Below are positions 57,241-64,000 of a DNA stretch of 64,000 nucleotides, piece by piece (the stretch's first letter is position 1; each line of letters opens with the position of its first letter). The translations under genes and the position numbers were made by a program. The notes under the pieces were generated by a model, which worked only from the letters and a program-made list of their open reading frames with translations, made no database searches and was not told where the DNA came from. The DNA is from Candidatus Nitrosotenuis uzonensis (lineage in GTDB: Archaea; Thermoproteota; Nitrososphaeria; Nitrososphaerales; Nitrosopumilaceae), in the NCBI RefSeq assembly GCF_000723185.1, contig NZ_CBTY010000011.1, positions 163,403 to 227,402 on the forward strand, given 5' to 3'.

Positions 57241-57825
57241 ATGATTATTGTAATTGAGGGAAGTGACCAGGCAGGGAAAAAAACCCAATCTATGATGCTG
57301 ACAAAAGCTCTCAAAAAAAGAAAGATAAAGACCAAAGTGTTCAGCTTTCCAGATTATACAACTCCACTTGGAAAGGAAATAAACAAGTTTCTTCATGGGA
57401 AAAGAAAATTTCCCCCACAGGTCATACATTGCCTTTTGGCAGCAAATAGATGGGAAAAGGCAGATCAGATTAGAAGGGCTCACGAACAAAACTCTATTCT
57501 TGTCATGAATCGTTATTATCAATCAAATCTTGTCTACGGTGCCGCAAATGGCCTGAGCATAAAGTGGCTTGAAGGCCTTGATGACGGCCTCCCAAAAGCC
57601 GATCTTGTAATAGTTCTTGACGTCTCGCAGCTAGAATCTTTCAAGCGCAAAAAATCAAACAGAGACAAATTTGAAAAAGATACCGAGTTTCTCAAAAAAA
57701 TATCTCTTACATACAGGAAATTGGCAAGAAAATACGGCTGGCATCTAGTGGACGCATCAAAAACAAGAGAGCAGGTACATCAATCTGTGATGGGAATAAT
57801 CTCCAAAAAGCTGGCACGACTATGA
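57241..57825 (+). CDS. tmk: Thymidylate kinase
   Basis: A 194-residue dTMP kinase. The P-loop is GSDQAGKKT (residues 7-15) and the substrate segment LVMNRYYQSNLVYGAANG (in part) includes the DR-type motif. It makes dTDP from dTMP. The gene overlaps the HD-domain gene by four bases, and the three genes tmk, HD protein and pyrH form a nucleotide operon. Confidence 0.93.
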   Translation: MIIVIEGSDQAGKKTQSMMLTKALKKRKIKTKVFSFPDYTTPLGKEINKFLHGKRKFPPQVIHCLLAANRWEKADQIRRAHEQNSILVMNRYYQSNLVYGAANGLSIKWLEGLDDGLPKADLVIVLDVSQLESFKRKKSNRDKFEKDTEFLKKISLTYRKLARKYGWHLVDASKTREQVHQSVMGIISKKLARL

Positions 57826-59051
57826 CTGTACTAGACATCATTGATCCAATACACGACTTTATCCGCGTCTACGAAACGGAACTGAAGATAATCGACTCAC
57901 CAATATTCCAGAGGCTAAGGCGAATCAGACAACTTTCAGGCGCACATCTGACTTATCCGAGCGCACAGCATTCAAGATTTGAGCACTCACTTGGCGTCAT
58001 GCATGTGGCAGGACAAGCAGCGTCAGCTCTTAAAGAAAATGGATTTTTGGACTCTGACCAGGTTGCAGATATCCGGCTTGCAGCTTTGCTACACGATATT
58101 GGCCACGGACCGTTTTCACATCTTTTCGAAGAAGTTCTACAGGAAAAAAAGAAAATATCTCACGAAGATCTAGGTAGGCGTCTCATACTAGACTCTGAAA
58201 TAGGGGACATACTATCAAAATCGGGATTTAACAAAAAACTCATTGTAAAACTTGCCTTTGGCGATCCCAGATATCGATTCGTTAACGAGATAATCTCAGG
58301 ATCACTATCTGCTGATATGATGGATTATCTGCAACGTGATGGCTACTTTACTGGAGCAGAACATGCAAAAATAGATCACAAAAGAATCATCCAATCTCTT
58401 GATGTCTACAAAAGCAGACTCGCACTGGACAGATCCGCATTGTATTCCTTTGAGTCAATGATATTATCGAGGTATCAAATGTTCAAGGCCGTATATTTTC
58501 ACAAAACGGTGCGCTCCGCCGAAGTTATGATGCTTGAGGCAATCAGACTTGCAGACAAGAGCGTTGGATTTACCTCACTTGATCTTGACGAATACGTCAA
58601 GCTTACTGACGAGTTTGTCGTGTCAAAAATTCTCTCTCTACCTGAGAACAACGAGAATCTGAGGAGAGCAAAAAAACTTGCACAAGACTACCAGAACAGG
58701 AGATTGTTCAAGTGCGTTTTCGAACGAATTATGACACAAAAAGATCTCAAATCAAAAGAACCTTTACGAGACAAGATTGCAAACAAATCAAAAATCAACA
58801 AAAACGATGTATTTGTGGACACATCGACAACGTCCTCATTACCACTCACACCATCAAAAGAAAAAACAAAATCGATCACGCTTATAGCAAAAGACTCTGG
58901 CAAGTCGATAGCAAAGGAAATACCGTTCTCCAAAATACCTGTTGTCGCCTCAATGGCAGAATCCATGAACATACTGAGAGTGTATACTACTGCCCAGTAT
59001 AGAAAAAAAGTTGAAATTGCAGCAAACTCGATTCTCGGTGGTCAGAAATAA
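57822..59051 (+). CDS. HD-domain phosphohydrolase (dGTPase-like)
   Basis: A 409-residue protein. The metal ligands are in the HSRFEHS segment (His50 or His55 region) and [12 protein letters not shown] (His91-Asp92, His95, His100). DPIHDFI at the start and the LRRIRQLSG pattern are typical of dGTPase-like or SAMHD1-like proteins, which hydrolyse dNTPs to nucleosides. The C-terminal 110 residues are variable and basic. It is read with tmk (4-base overlap) and pyrH (start overlaps its last base), so dNTP control is plausible. Confidence 0.9.
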   Translation: MTVLDIIDPIHDFIRVYETELKIIDSPIFQRLRRIRQLSGAHLTYPSAQHSRFEHSLGVMHVAGQAASALKENGFLDSDQVADIRLAALLHDIGHGPFSHLFEEVLQEKKKISHEDLGRRLILDSEIGDILSKSGFNKKLIVKLAFGDPRYRFVNEIISGSLSADMMDYLQRDGYFTGAEHAKIDHKRIIQSLDVYKSRLALDRSALYSFESMILSRYQMFKAVYFHKTVRSAEVMMLEAIRLADKSVGFTSLDLDEYVKLTDEFVVSKILSLPENNENLRRAKKLAQDYQNRRLFKCVFERIMTQKDLKSKEPLRDKIANKSKINKNDVFVDTSTTSSLPLTPSKEKTKSITLIAKDSGKSIAKEIPFSKIPVVASMAESMNILRVYTTAQYRKKVEIAANSILGGQK

Positions 59052-59728
59052 TGAAAAAAAGAATAGTCATCAAACTGTCTGGCAAGATATTTGGGATGGA
59101 AAACAATGAAAAACTACTCAAAAACTATGCCGAGTTCTTGGTCAAAATAAGCAAAATCTGCCAGCCTGTAGTGATTGCAGGTGGAGGAAAGATAGCGCGT
59201 CATTACATCTCACATGCAAGGTCTTCCGGAGCTGACGAGTCAACCCTGGATGAGCTTGGAATCGAAGTATCAAGGCTTAATGCAAAACTTTTGATATATG
59301 CACTAAAAAACAAGGCATACCCACACCCGCCAACCACTCTGCCAGAAGTACGACACGCAGTAGACAGCGGCCTTATAGTAGTCTGCGGAGGATTGCATCC
59401 GGGGCAGAGCACGAATGGAACTGCCGCTCTCATCGCAGAAAAAATAGGCGCAGTGGAATTCCTGAACGCGACAGACGTTGATGGAATATATGATTCTGAC
59501 CCGAACAAAAATCCCAAGGCAAAAAAATTCAAGCGAATCGAGCTAAGAAACCTGCGGAACCTACTTGTACACGAAGATTCCGTTGCAGGCGGCTATGATC
59601 TGATGGATATTGTTGCCCTAAAGGTAATCGAGCGTTCCAGAATAAAGACGCGCGTTATCAAGGCAGATATACCAATAATTGAAAAGGCAATCAAAGGCCA
59701 AGCAGTAGGCACCGAAATAATCCTCTAA
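59051..59728 (+). CDS. pyrH: UMP kinase
   Basis: A 225-residue archaeal UMP kinase of the amino acid kinase fold. [10 protein letters not shown] (about residues 6-15) begins the fold, [13 protein letters not shown] (about 41-53) is the UMP-side loop, [39 protein letters not shown] (in part) gives the substrate and ATP contacts. The ATG at 59051 overlaps the last base of the HD gene. The gene ends with a short overlap with the convergent gene at 59725. Confidence 0.95.
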   Translation: MKKRIVIKLSGKIFGMENNEKLLKNYAEFLVKISKICQPVVIAGGGKIARHYISHARSSGADESTLDELGIEVSRLNAKLLIYALKNKAYPHPPTTLPEVRHAVDSGLIVVCGGLHPGQSTNGTAALIAEKIGAVEFLNATDVDGIYDSDPNKNPKAKKFKRIELRNLRNLLVHEDSVAGGYDLMDIVALKVIERSRIKTRVIKADIPIIEKAIKGQAVGTEIIL

Positions 59729-60078
59729 TCTGGCTTGTTCTGTACTGTAGGATACTGCTCCGTCCATATCTCTACATGATCGCCAGCATACTCTTCGATT
59801 CCAGAGTCACGCGCTTTTTTGAATATGTTCATTGCAGCTTCCCTCTCAAGAGGCTTTGATTGGGCCTTCGTGTACCCGTCTCCGTCAACTAGAATTGTGA
59901 CATACCCATCAACTGTCTTGATCACGGCAACAAAATCCTCTTCTCCAACAGGAACGAACTGTCCATCTTTTTTCTTTGTAGTCAAAGTTAGCATCGCAAA
60001 ACCACACAGATTGAAAAGCGTCATCTGTGATTTGTTTGCCCTTTCTTTACCTATTCTTACGGCTTGGAAATACTGCAC
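59725..60078 (-). CDS. Small protein of unknown function
   Basis: A 117-residue cytoplasmic protein. The middle is beta-rich ([21 protein letters not shown]), and the end has a helix and the stretch [12 protein letters not shown]. The GTG at 60078 is 27 bases from a TATA-like box at 60102-60108, so the full frame is preferred over ATGs at 60024 or 59994. No family is recognised. It overlaps pyrH by four bases and is divergent from the LEA14-like gene. Confidence 0.7.
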   Translation of the reverse strand: MQYFQAVRIGKERANKSQMTLFNLCGFAMLTLTTKKKDGQFVPVGEEDFVAVIKTVDGYVTILVDGDGYTKAQSKPLEREAAMNIFKKARDSGIEEYAGDHVEIWTEQYPTVQNKPD

Positions 60079-60101
60079 AAATAATTTTCAAAGAATTAAC
60101 A

Positions 60102-60108
60102 CTATAAG
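60102..60108 (-). promoter_or_regulatory. TATA-like box for the gene at 59725
   Basis: The minus strand reads CTTATAG, centred about 27 bases before the GTG at 60078. It supports that GTG as a leaderless start. Confidence 0.55.
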
Positions 60109-60125
60109 CATTTTCGGCCCTAACG

Positions 60126-60131
60126 TTTATG
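60126..60131 (+). promoter_or_regulatory. TATA-like box for the LEA14-like gene at 60156
   Basis: TTTATG is centred about 27 bases before the TTG at 60156 and faces away from the box at 60102-60108. Confidence 0.45.
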
Positions 60132-60155
60132 ACATACAAAATACACAATTGATCA

Positions 60156-60701
60156 TTGAATCCCAGAATAACTCTTGCGATAATTGCAGCAGGGATGGCT
60201 GGAATAATAGGAATCATAGCATTTTCTGGGTCACAACTAATCAACGATGTAACAGAAGAGGGCCTAGGCACTATTCCCTCTTCACCAATAACTGTTATAC
60301 CTCTCGAGCCGCAACTTGAAAAAATCCAAGTACTATCGGTGAACGAAGAAGAAGCTACAATTAAGATCACATTCAAGATAACAAATCCGAACTACAAATC
60401 AGCCCTACTTCACGTGGTGAAATATCACCTATATGCAGATGATAAGAGAATCGCTACGGAAGAAATAGGAGACCGTGCGGAAGGAATGGTAACTGGCTCT
60501 AACTACTTTACGATTCTTCGAGATTCGCCACAAATGCTGGATGATACAATAATCCTCAAAAACATGGGTGGAGATCCACAATTCTGGTCCTCGCTTTCAG
60601 CAGGAAACATCAAATGGAGGGTGGACGGCGAGCTATACTTTAACCTCAGCTCAATGACAAGCGGGCACGAAAACATCGTCCAATTCGAGTTCACGTACTA
60701 G
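60156..60701 (+). CDS. LEA14-like membrane-anchored protein, copy 3
   Basis: A 181-residue protein with one N-terminal membrane helix (about residues 7-25) and a LEA14/WHy-type beta-sandwich (about 55-178): ATIKITFKITNPNYKSALLHVVKYHLYADDKRI is the characteristic strand-NP-strand pattern, with a long N-terminal linker before it. It is related to the proteins at 1719 and 7768. The start is TTG at 60156, with a TATA-like box at the right distance. Confidence 0.78.
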   Translation: MNPRITLAIIAAGMAGIIGIIAFSGSQLINDVTEEGLGTIPSSPITVIPLEPQLEKIQVLSVNEEEATIKITFKITNPNYKSALLHVVKYHLYADDKRIATEEIGDRAEGMVTGSNYFTILRDSPQMLDDTIILKNMGGDPQFWSSLSAGNIKWRVDGELYFNLSSMTSGHENIVQFEFTY

Positions 60702-60740
60702 ATCGTTTAGATTAAACAAACACAGCTTTAGTTTAGTTTT

Positions 60741-61331
60741 TTGCCAATCCAATTGGTGCTAAGCCAATATTCCATAGATAATCTGGTAAGATCAGCCCAG
60801 TTTCTTGCAGATCTCACAAAGACGCTAAGTTCTGAAATTTCTGCCATGGAGCGAATCAAAGCAGACGTGGTCTTGCAGCAGCGTGAAACCCACAAACAAG
60901 GCATGCTGGTAAGAAAAATGACTGACTATCTCTCCGATGAGCTTGGAAGAATAGAGATGAGTCTTAATGACAACGCATCCCATTCACTGAACAAAAAACT
61001 ATCAAACTTGAATGAAACGGAAACAAAACTGCGACTGCTACGGGGACGACTAGACGAATTTGTCAGCAACGATGATGCAGAAAACCTCAAAAAATCCGAC
61101 ACTACTTTGGTAAGCGATCTTAAGCGTTATGAGGCATTTCTACTTGATCTGACAAGCATGCTCAATGAGAAAATACCTCAAATCGAAAGGATCACAGACA
61201 GAGCAAGAGCAGAAACACGGGAAGCCCAGCAGCAAAAACTACTACTCAAAGAAATGACAGACCTGTTCAATACCGAGCTTGAGGAGCTTGATTCGGCATT
61301 CTGTGAGATACGTGGCAATACCGTATCATAA
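60741..61331 (+). CDS. Coiled-coil protein with an internal repeat
   Basis: A 196-residue all-helical protein. Two similar halves are visible: FLADLTKTLSSEISAMERIKADVVLQQRETHKQGMLVRKMTDYLSDELGRIE (in part) and FLLDLTSMLNEKIPQIERITDRARAETREAQQQKLLLKEMTDLFNTELEEL (in part), so it seems to be a duplication of a coiled-coil hairpin. No membrane segment or catalytic motif is present. It could be a scaffold or a chemotaxis-like helical protein. The start is TTG at 60741. Confidence 0.75.
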   Translation: MPIQLVLSQYSIDNLVRSAQFLADLTKTLSSEISAMERIKADVVLQQRETHKQGMLVRKMTDYLSDELGRIEMSLNDNASHSLNKKLSNLNETETKLRLLRGRLDEFVSNDDAENLKKSDTTLVSDLKRYEAFLLDLTSMLNEKIPQIERITDRARAETREAQQQKLLLKEMTDLFNTELEELDSAFCEIRGNTVS

Positions 61332-61391
61332 AATATTAAAATTGTGATATTTTGCTCAAATAAAAAAAATTTTAGAAAAATTATATAAAAT

Positions 61392-61523
61392 ATGACTGGA
61401 CTAGCCAAGCAAATGGCAGAAGCATCATTGGCAGCCTATGGCTCAGTAATTGGGGTTGGCATCGCACTGGCAGTAGTATTATTTGCGCTGCGAGGAAAGG
61501 GCCATCCAGAATCATTAGAATAA
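61392..61523 (+). CDS. 43-residue membrane micropeptide
   Basis: ATG 61392 to TAA 61523. It encodes MTGLAKQMAEASLAAYG, then one long hydrophobic helix (about residues 18-33) and a basic tail (RGKGHPESLE). AT-rich tracts (AAAAATTATATAAAAT) lie upstream and a hairpin terminator begins at the stop codon, so it is a separate transcription unit. It is like the 34-residue peptide at 29406. The function is unknown. Confidence 0.65.
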   Translation: MTGLAKQMAEASLAAYGSVIGVGIALAVVLFALRGKGHPESLE

Positions 61524-61542
61524 GATCACAAGATCTTTTTTT
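61522..61542 (+). terminator. Hairpin terminator after the 43-residue micropeptide
   Basis: AAGATC-ACAA-GATCTT is a perfect 6-bp stem with a four-base loop, followed by a T-run TTTTT. Its first two bases are the last two of the stop codon. Confidence 0.72.
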
Positions 61543-62188
61543 ACTTATTTTTCAGACCAAATAACTCTGTGAGTGAGAACTGTTTTCCTTCATTTCTTTT
61601 GATGTAACAACGCTCGTAATACTGGCACTGGGTGCATTCCGCAGAAGGCTCCAGTATAGGCACCTTTCTTTCGCCTACCAGATTGCTAAAAACGCGTACT
61701 CTTCTGATTACTTCCTCAAACATCTTTTTCTCCTTTGCTGATACGAATGATGTCTCAGAACCATCACCTGTAATGTATATTATAACGCCATCCTGCTTTC
61801 CTGATATCCACATGCAGGCATTAAGATACAGAATGTCAGATGCAAAAGGTGTCTCAGGCGCAATGGAGACGGTCTTGAAGACTATGACAATATCATCAAC
61901 TATCATATCTGACTGGCCCTTAAGCTTGATGTCTTCAATTGCAAATTCGGCCATCTTTGAGCCGTAAGGAAGCTTTCTTATCAGACCGCCAAACAGATTG
62001 CCAAATCCTTTAGTCTCTGGCTCTAGCCTTTCGAATCTGTCATAATATGAGCGTCTCATACAACGTGTCACCTCGTGAAGATATATGGTCTTGTTATCTG
62101 CAGGTTCTGCAACCTGTAGATCGACTTCCTTTGTTATAGCATCGGCAGCGCTTGTGATTGTTTTCCTGTAATCGCGATCACCCATCAT
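61541..62188 (-). CDS. Cas4-like (RecB-fold) Fe-S protein with altered nuclease motif
   Basis: A 215-residue protein like Cas4/RecB-type Fe-S nucleases. Cys43 near the N-terminus and Cys185, Cys188 and Cys194 (CTQCQYYERC) at the C-terminus are the usual four ligands of the Fe-S cluster. GQSD is intact, but the segment where the family has (D/E)xK reads IVIVFKT, so the acidic residue before the lysine is a valine, and the QhxxY motif reads SDILYLNAC. The nuclease may be inactive or act as a structural or binding protein. There is no CRISPR array in this window. Confidence 0.8.
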   Translation of the reverse strand: MMGDRDYRKTITSAADAITKEVDLQVAEPADNKTIYLHEVTRCMRRSYYDRFERLEPETKGFGNLFGGLIRKLPYGSKMAEFAIEDIKLKGQSDMIVDDIVIVFKTVSIAPETPFASDILYLNACMWISGKQDGVIIYITGDGSETSFVSAKEKKMFEEVIRRVRVFSNLVGERKVPILEPSAECTQCQYYERCYIKRNEGKQFSLTELFGLKNK

Positions 62189-62198
62189 ATGTGTTCAC

Positions 62199-62435
62199 TC
62201 AGCTCAGCAGCCTTGTCAAAAATCTTGAAATTCTATCGGAAAATGCAAGAGCCACAAAATGTAAGCCAAATCCGACTATGGCACCAACTAGAAGATTTGA
62301 AGTAGTAAAATAAATTCCCAAAAACACGCCTAGCGCAGGCAATGTCAGGACCAATGCCAAAAAGGTGCTAACCCAAATGGTGTTAACTATTGCATCAGCA
62401 GTAAGCTCGGACTTTTTCTTATGAAGCCTGATCAT
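62199..62435 (-). CDS. Small two-helix membrane protein
   Basis: A 78-residue protein with two membrane helices (about residues 21-45 and 48-68), a basic N-terminus (MIRLHKKKSEL) and a basic C-terminus. It lies between ATP synthase subunit C and the Cas4-like gene, both on the same strand, and may be in the ATP-synthase transcript. A role beside the ATP synthase is an inference from position only. Confidence 0.7.
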   Translation of the reverse strand: MIRLHKKKSELTADAIVNTIWVSTFLALVLTLPALGVFLGIYFTTSNLLVGAIVGFGLHFVALAFSDRISRFLTRLLS

Positions 62436-62470
62436 CGATGGGGTTACTCATATTGCACTATATAACTGGA

Positions 62471-63520
62471 TTATTCTTCCTGTTCCACTATTAGCCTTGA
62501 CATGGTCGTTTGCGGCGGTATCTTCTGCTCTACTGCAAACGCAATTGCCGCAATATTTCTTACCTCATACAACGTAAGCTTTGTTATTCCAACTATGGTG
62601 GAAAAGCTAAACATCTTGGTAAACGACCTGTTGACTGCCTTGTAGATTGCCATCTCAAAATTGTGCTCAAACTGTGATACTGCCTCAATTTCGTTATCTG
62701 TCTGCGGGACCAAATCCTTGTATCGTGTGGTTGCAAGCTCATCAAGCACGCTCTTTACAGAATCAGATGATATCATCTTGCCTAACAGATCCTTTGGCAC
62801 GCTCGGTGTATGAGTTACGATCAGATTCTTTATCTGCTCCTCGTCCAGTCCCCAGAACTTGCCTCGCAGAATTGATAGTATGTTGTAAAAATCAATATCC
62901 ATACCGGCAAGCCTGATAAGGTCACGATCACGAGAGTTTCTGACGGCCCTGCCTAACTGCTGATACAAAATCTTGTCCAAAAACACATCGAATACCTGGA
63001 TGTTTTTTTTCTCATTGTACACTGCAATTGATTTGGCAACCTCATCGCCGAACTCAATTGCTCCAAGTGATGCTACTGCCTCCTCAAGATCTTTTGAGAC
63101 AAGCGCCTTTACAATTACATCGCGCTGTCCTATCAACTCCTCTGCATGCAGATTCAGGTGCGGCTCTATTTCCTCCTGTGTCTTTCCTAACGCCTTTCCC
63201 TTTAGGATTACCTTCAGATTCGATATTAGAAATTTCAAGTAATAGGCATCCAAAACGTCTGACTTGCCAGCAGTACTTGCAATGGAATAATGAATTTCGG
63301 CAAGCTCACTACGCAAGGCAGATTCTATGCCAGCCGCTGTGTACGGCTTGGAAACCTTGGAAACGGCGTCAGCATATTTGGTATTCTTTATCCTTGTTAT
63401 CAGCTCATCAAGGTCGCGTGCTTCGGCCAAAGTCTGAAGCTCGGATTTTGAGAGCAGTTTGCCTCTTTGGCTAAATGACTTGACAGAGGCAAATACCTTC
63501 TGCGATCCACCAGAACCCAT
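62471..63520 (-). CDS. atpC: A-type ATP synthase subunit C
   Basis: A 349-residue subunit C (d-like) of the A/V-type ATP synthase, which links the peripheral head and the rotor at the membrane. It is a nearly all-helical protein with the YAVSKVSKPYTAAGIESAL and YYLKFLISNLKVILKGKALG (in part) segments and the DIDFYNILSILRGKFWGL pattern. The family's repeated three-fold helical structure fits the length. The ATG at 63520 begins MGSGGSQK. The remaining ATP synthase genes are outside the window. Confidence 0.93.
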   Translation of the reverse strand: MGSGGSQKVFASVKSFSQRGKLLSKSELQTLAEARDLDELITRIKNTKYADAVSKVSKPYTAAGIESALRSELAEIHYSIASTAGKSDVLDAYYLKFLISNLKVILKGKALGKTQEEIEPHLNLHAEELIGQRDVIVKALVSKDLEEAVASLGAIEFGDEVAKSIAVYNEKKNIQVFDVFLDKILYQQLGRAVRNSRDRDLIRLAGMDIDFYNILSILRGKFWGLDEEQIKNLIVTHTPSVPKDLLGKMISSDSVKSVLDELATTRYKDLVPQTDNEIEAVSQFEHNFEMAIYKAVNRSFTKMFSFSTIVGITKLTLYEVRNIAAIAFAVEQKIPPQTTMSRLIVEQEE

Positions 63521-63574
63521 TGTTTTGGCTCCTATTTCAAATGGATTTTAATGTTTGGGGATTATGCACGTGAT

Positions 63575-64000
63575 TTAGCTGATACCCTTCAGAAAATTCA
63601 GCGTCTTTTCCTTCTCAGTTTTTGGCATGGATGCAAAGCTTTCCAAAAACTCCTTCTGAATCAGAATTGTTTCATCTGATGCCTCAAGAAACCGCCTCTT
63701 ATCCAGCGGCAAAAGCTCTATCCTTCCATCACAATATGCTTTCACATATGCCTTGAACAAGGAATAGGCAAATCTTGGGACGAACCTTACCAACGTCATA
63801 ATCTGCTCCTCAAACTCGCTGTCGTGATTCTTTGCCGCAGAGAAAAACTTCTCAAGTATTTTTTCCCTGCCGATTATCTCATCAAGCGATAACGAGACTA
63901 AAAGGCCACTTTCAGTCAATGCGTAATATGGCATGCCCTTTTCTTGTAAGGCCTTGGGGCCCCTCTTTAGTGGCAGCCTACCAGCTTCACTTACTATGCC
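63575..64000 (-). CDS. Partial gene, winged-helix-like protein
   Basis: The gene runs in from the right edge, and no start is visible; 141 residues are read. The first part, GIVSEAGRLPLKRGPKALQEKGM then YYALTESGLLVSLSLDEIIGREK, looks like a helix-turn-helix with a wing. It is followed by a helical segment. The neighbouring atpC gene lies 55 bases downstream on the same strand. The identity cannot be fixed. Confidence 0.7.
   Translation of the reverse strand, partial: GIVSEAGRLPLKRGPKALQEKGMPYYALTESGLLVSLSLDEIIGREKILEKFFSAAKNHDSEFEEQIMTLVRFVPRFAYSLFKAYVKAYCDGRIELLPLDKRRFLEASDETILIQKEFLESFASMPKTEKEKTLNFLKGIS

Noticed and set aside
61541-62188. CRISPR-Cas locus around the Cas4-like gene
   Set aside because: No repeat array, cas1 or cas2 was seen in the window, and the nuclease motif is altered.

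Overview
The window is archaeal and fits the ammonia-oxidising Nitrososphaerota (Thaumarchaeota), probably Nitrosopumilales. The evidence is the gene content: archaeal PCNA, Rpo11 and TFS as one block, CDC48, archaeal-type TyrRS, an A-type ATP synthase subunit, the archaeal coenzyme A route (pantoate kinase plus phosphopantothenate synthetase), BluB and CobJ for cobamide synthesis, and many small secreted or membrane proteins of thaumarchaeal style. Genes are tightly packed on both strands. TTG and GTG starts are common, and many starts lie 24-29 bases from a TATA-like box, as expected of leaderless archaeal mRNAs. The genus is not settled from sequence alone. I see no insertion sequence, prophage, CRISPR array or rRNA gene.

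Layout. 1-9 kb: a partial NMN adenylyltransferase, RNA 3'-phosphate cyclase, a CopD-like membrane protein, LEA14-like proteins, tRNA-Val, BluB, an intron-containing tRNA-Arg, a flavin reductase, cyclophilin, several tiny zinc-ribbon proteins and a PfkB kinase. 9-21 kb: dimeric dUTPase, a stand-alone MtrA-like corrinoid protein, a DegT aminotransferase, TyrRS, CobJ, aspartate kinase, the PCNA-TFS-Rpo11 block, a protein phosphatase and the AmrS radical SAM enzyme. 21-30 kb: a class V aminotransferase, a ferredoxin with an Asp-type cluster motif, an Hsp20-CDC48 unit, NDH-2, micropeptides, and a structured RNA candidate at 29846-29994. 30-43 kb: a GlcD-like oxidase, a secreted TPR protein, an XPD/DinG-type helicase, P5C dehydrogenase, a secreted beta-propeller, an acyl-CoA dehydrogenase and a class III aminotransferase. 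43-48 kb: a four-gene coenzyme A operon and a divergent PhoU-type regulator. 48-56 kb: Nudix, Lrp/AsnC, an ABC exporter operon with a secreted partner, UspA and a UbiB kinase unit. 56-64 kb: Hsp20, the tmk-HD-pyrH nucleotide operon, a third LEA14-like protein, a Cas4-like protein with an altered nuclease motif, and ATP synthase subunit C.

How the genes work together. Cobamide genes (bluB, cobJ) and a potential cobamide user (the MtrA-like protein) are spread over 11 kb. Nucleotide supply is represented by dUTPase, Tmk, the HD phosphohydrolase and PyrH. Coenzyme A synthesis is a single overlapping operon. Protein quality control is represented by CDC48 and two Hsp20s. The points most worth a second look are the structured RNA near 29.9 kb, the D-loop intron of tRNA-Arg, tRNA-Val with C33, two promoter-terminator-framed membrane micropeptides, palindromes at divergent promoters, and the altered Cas4-like protein.
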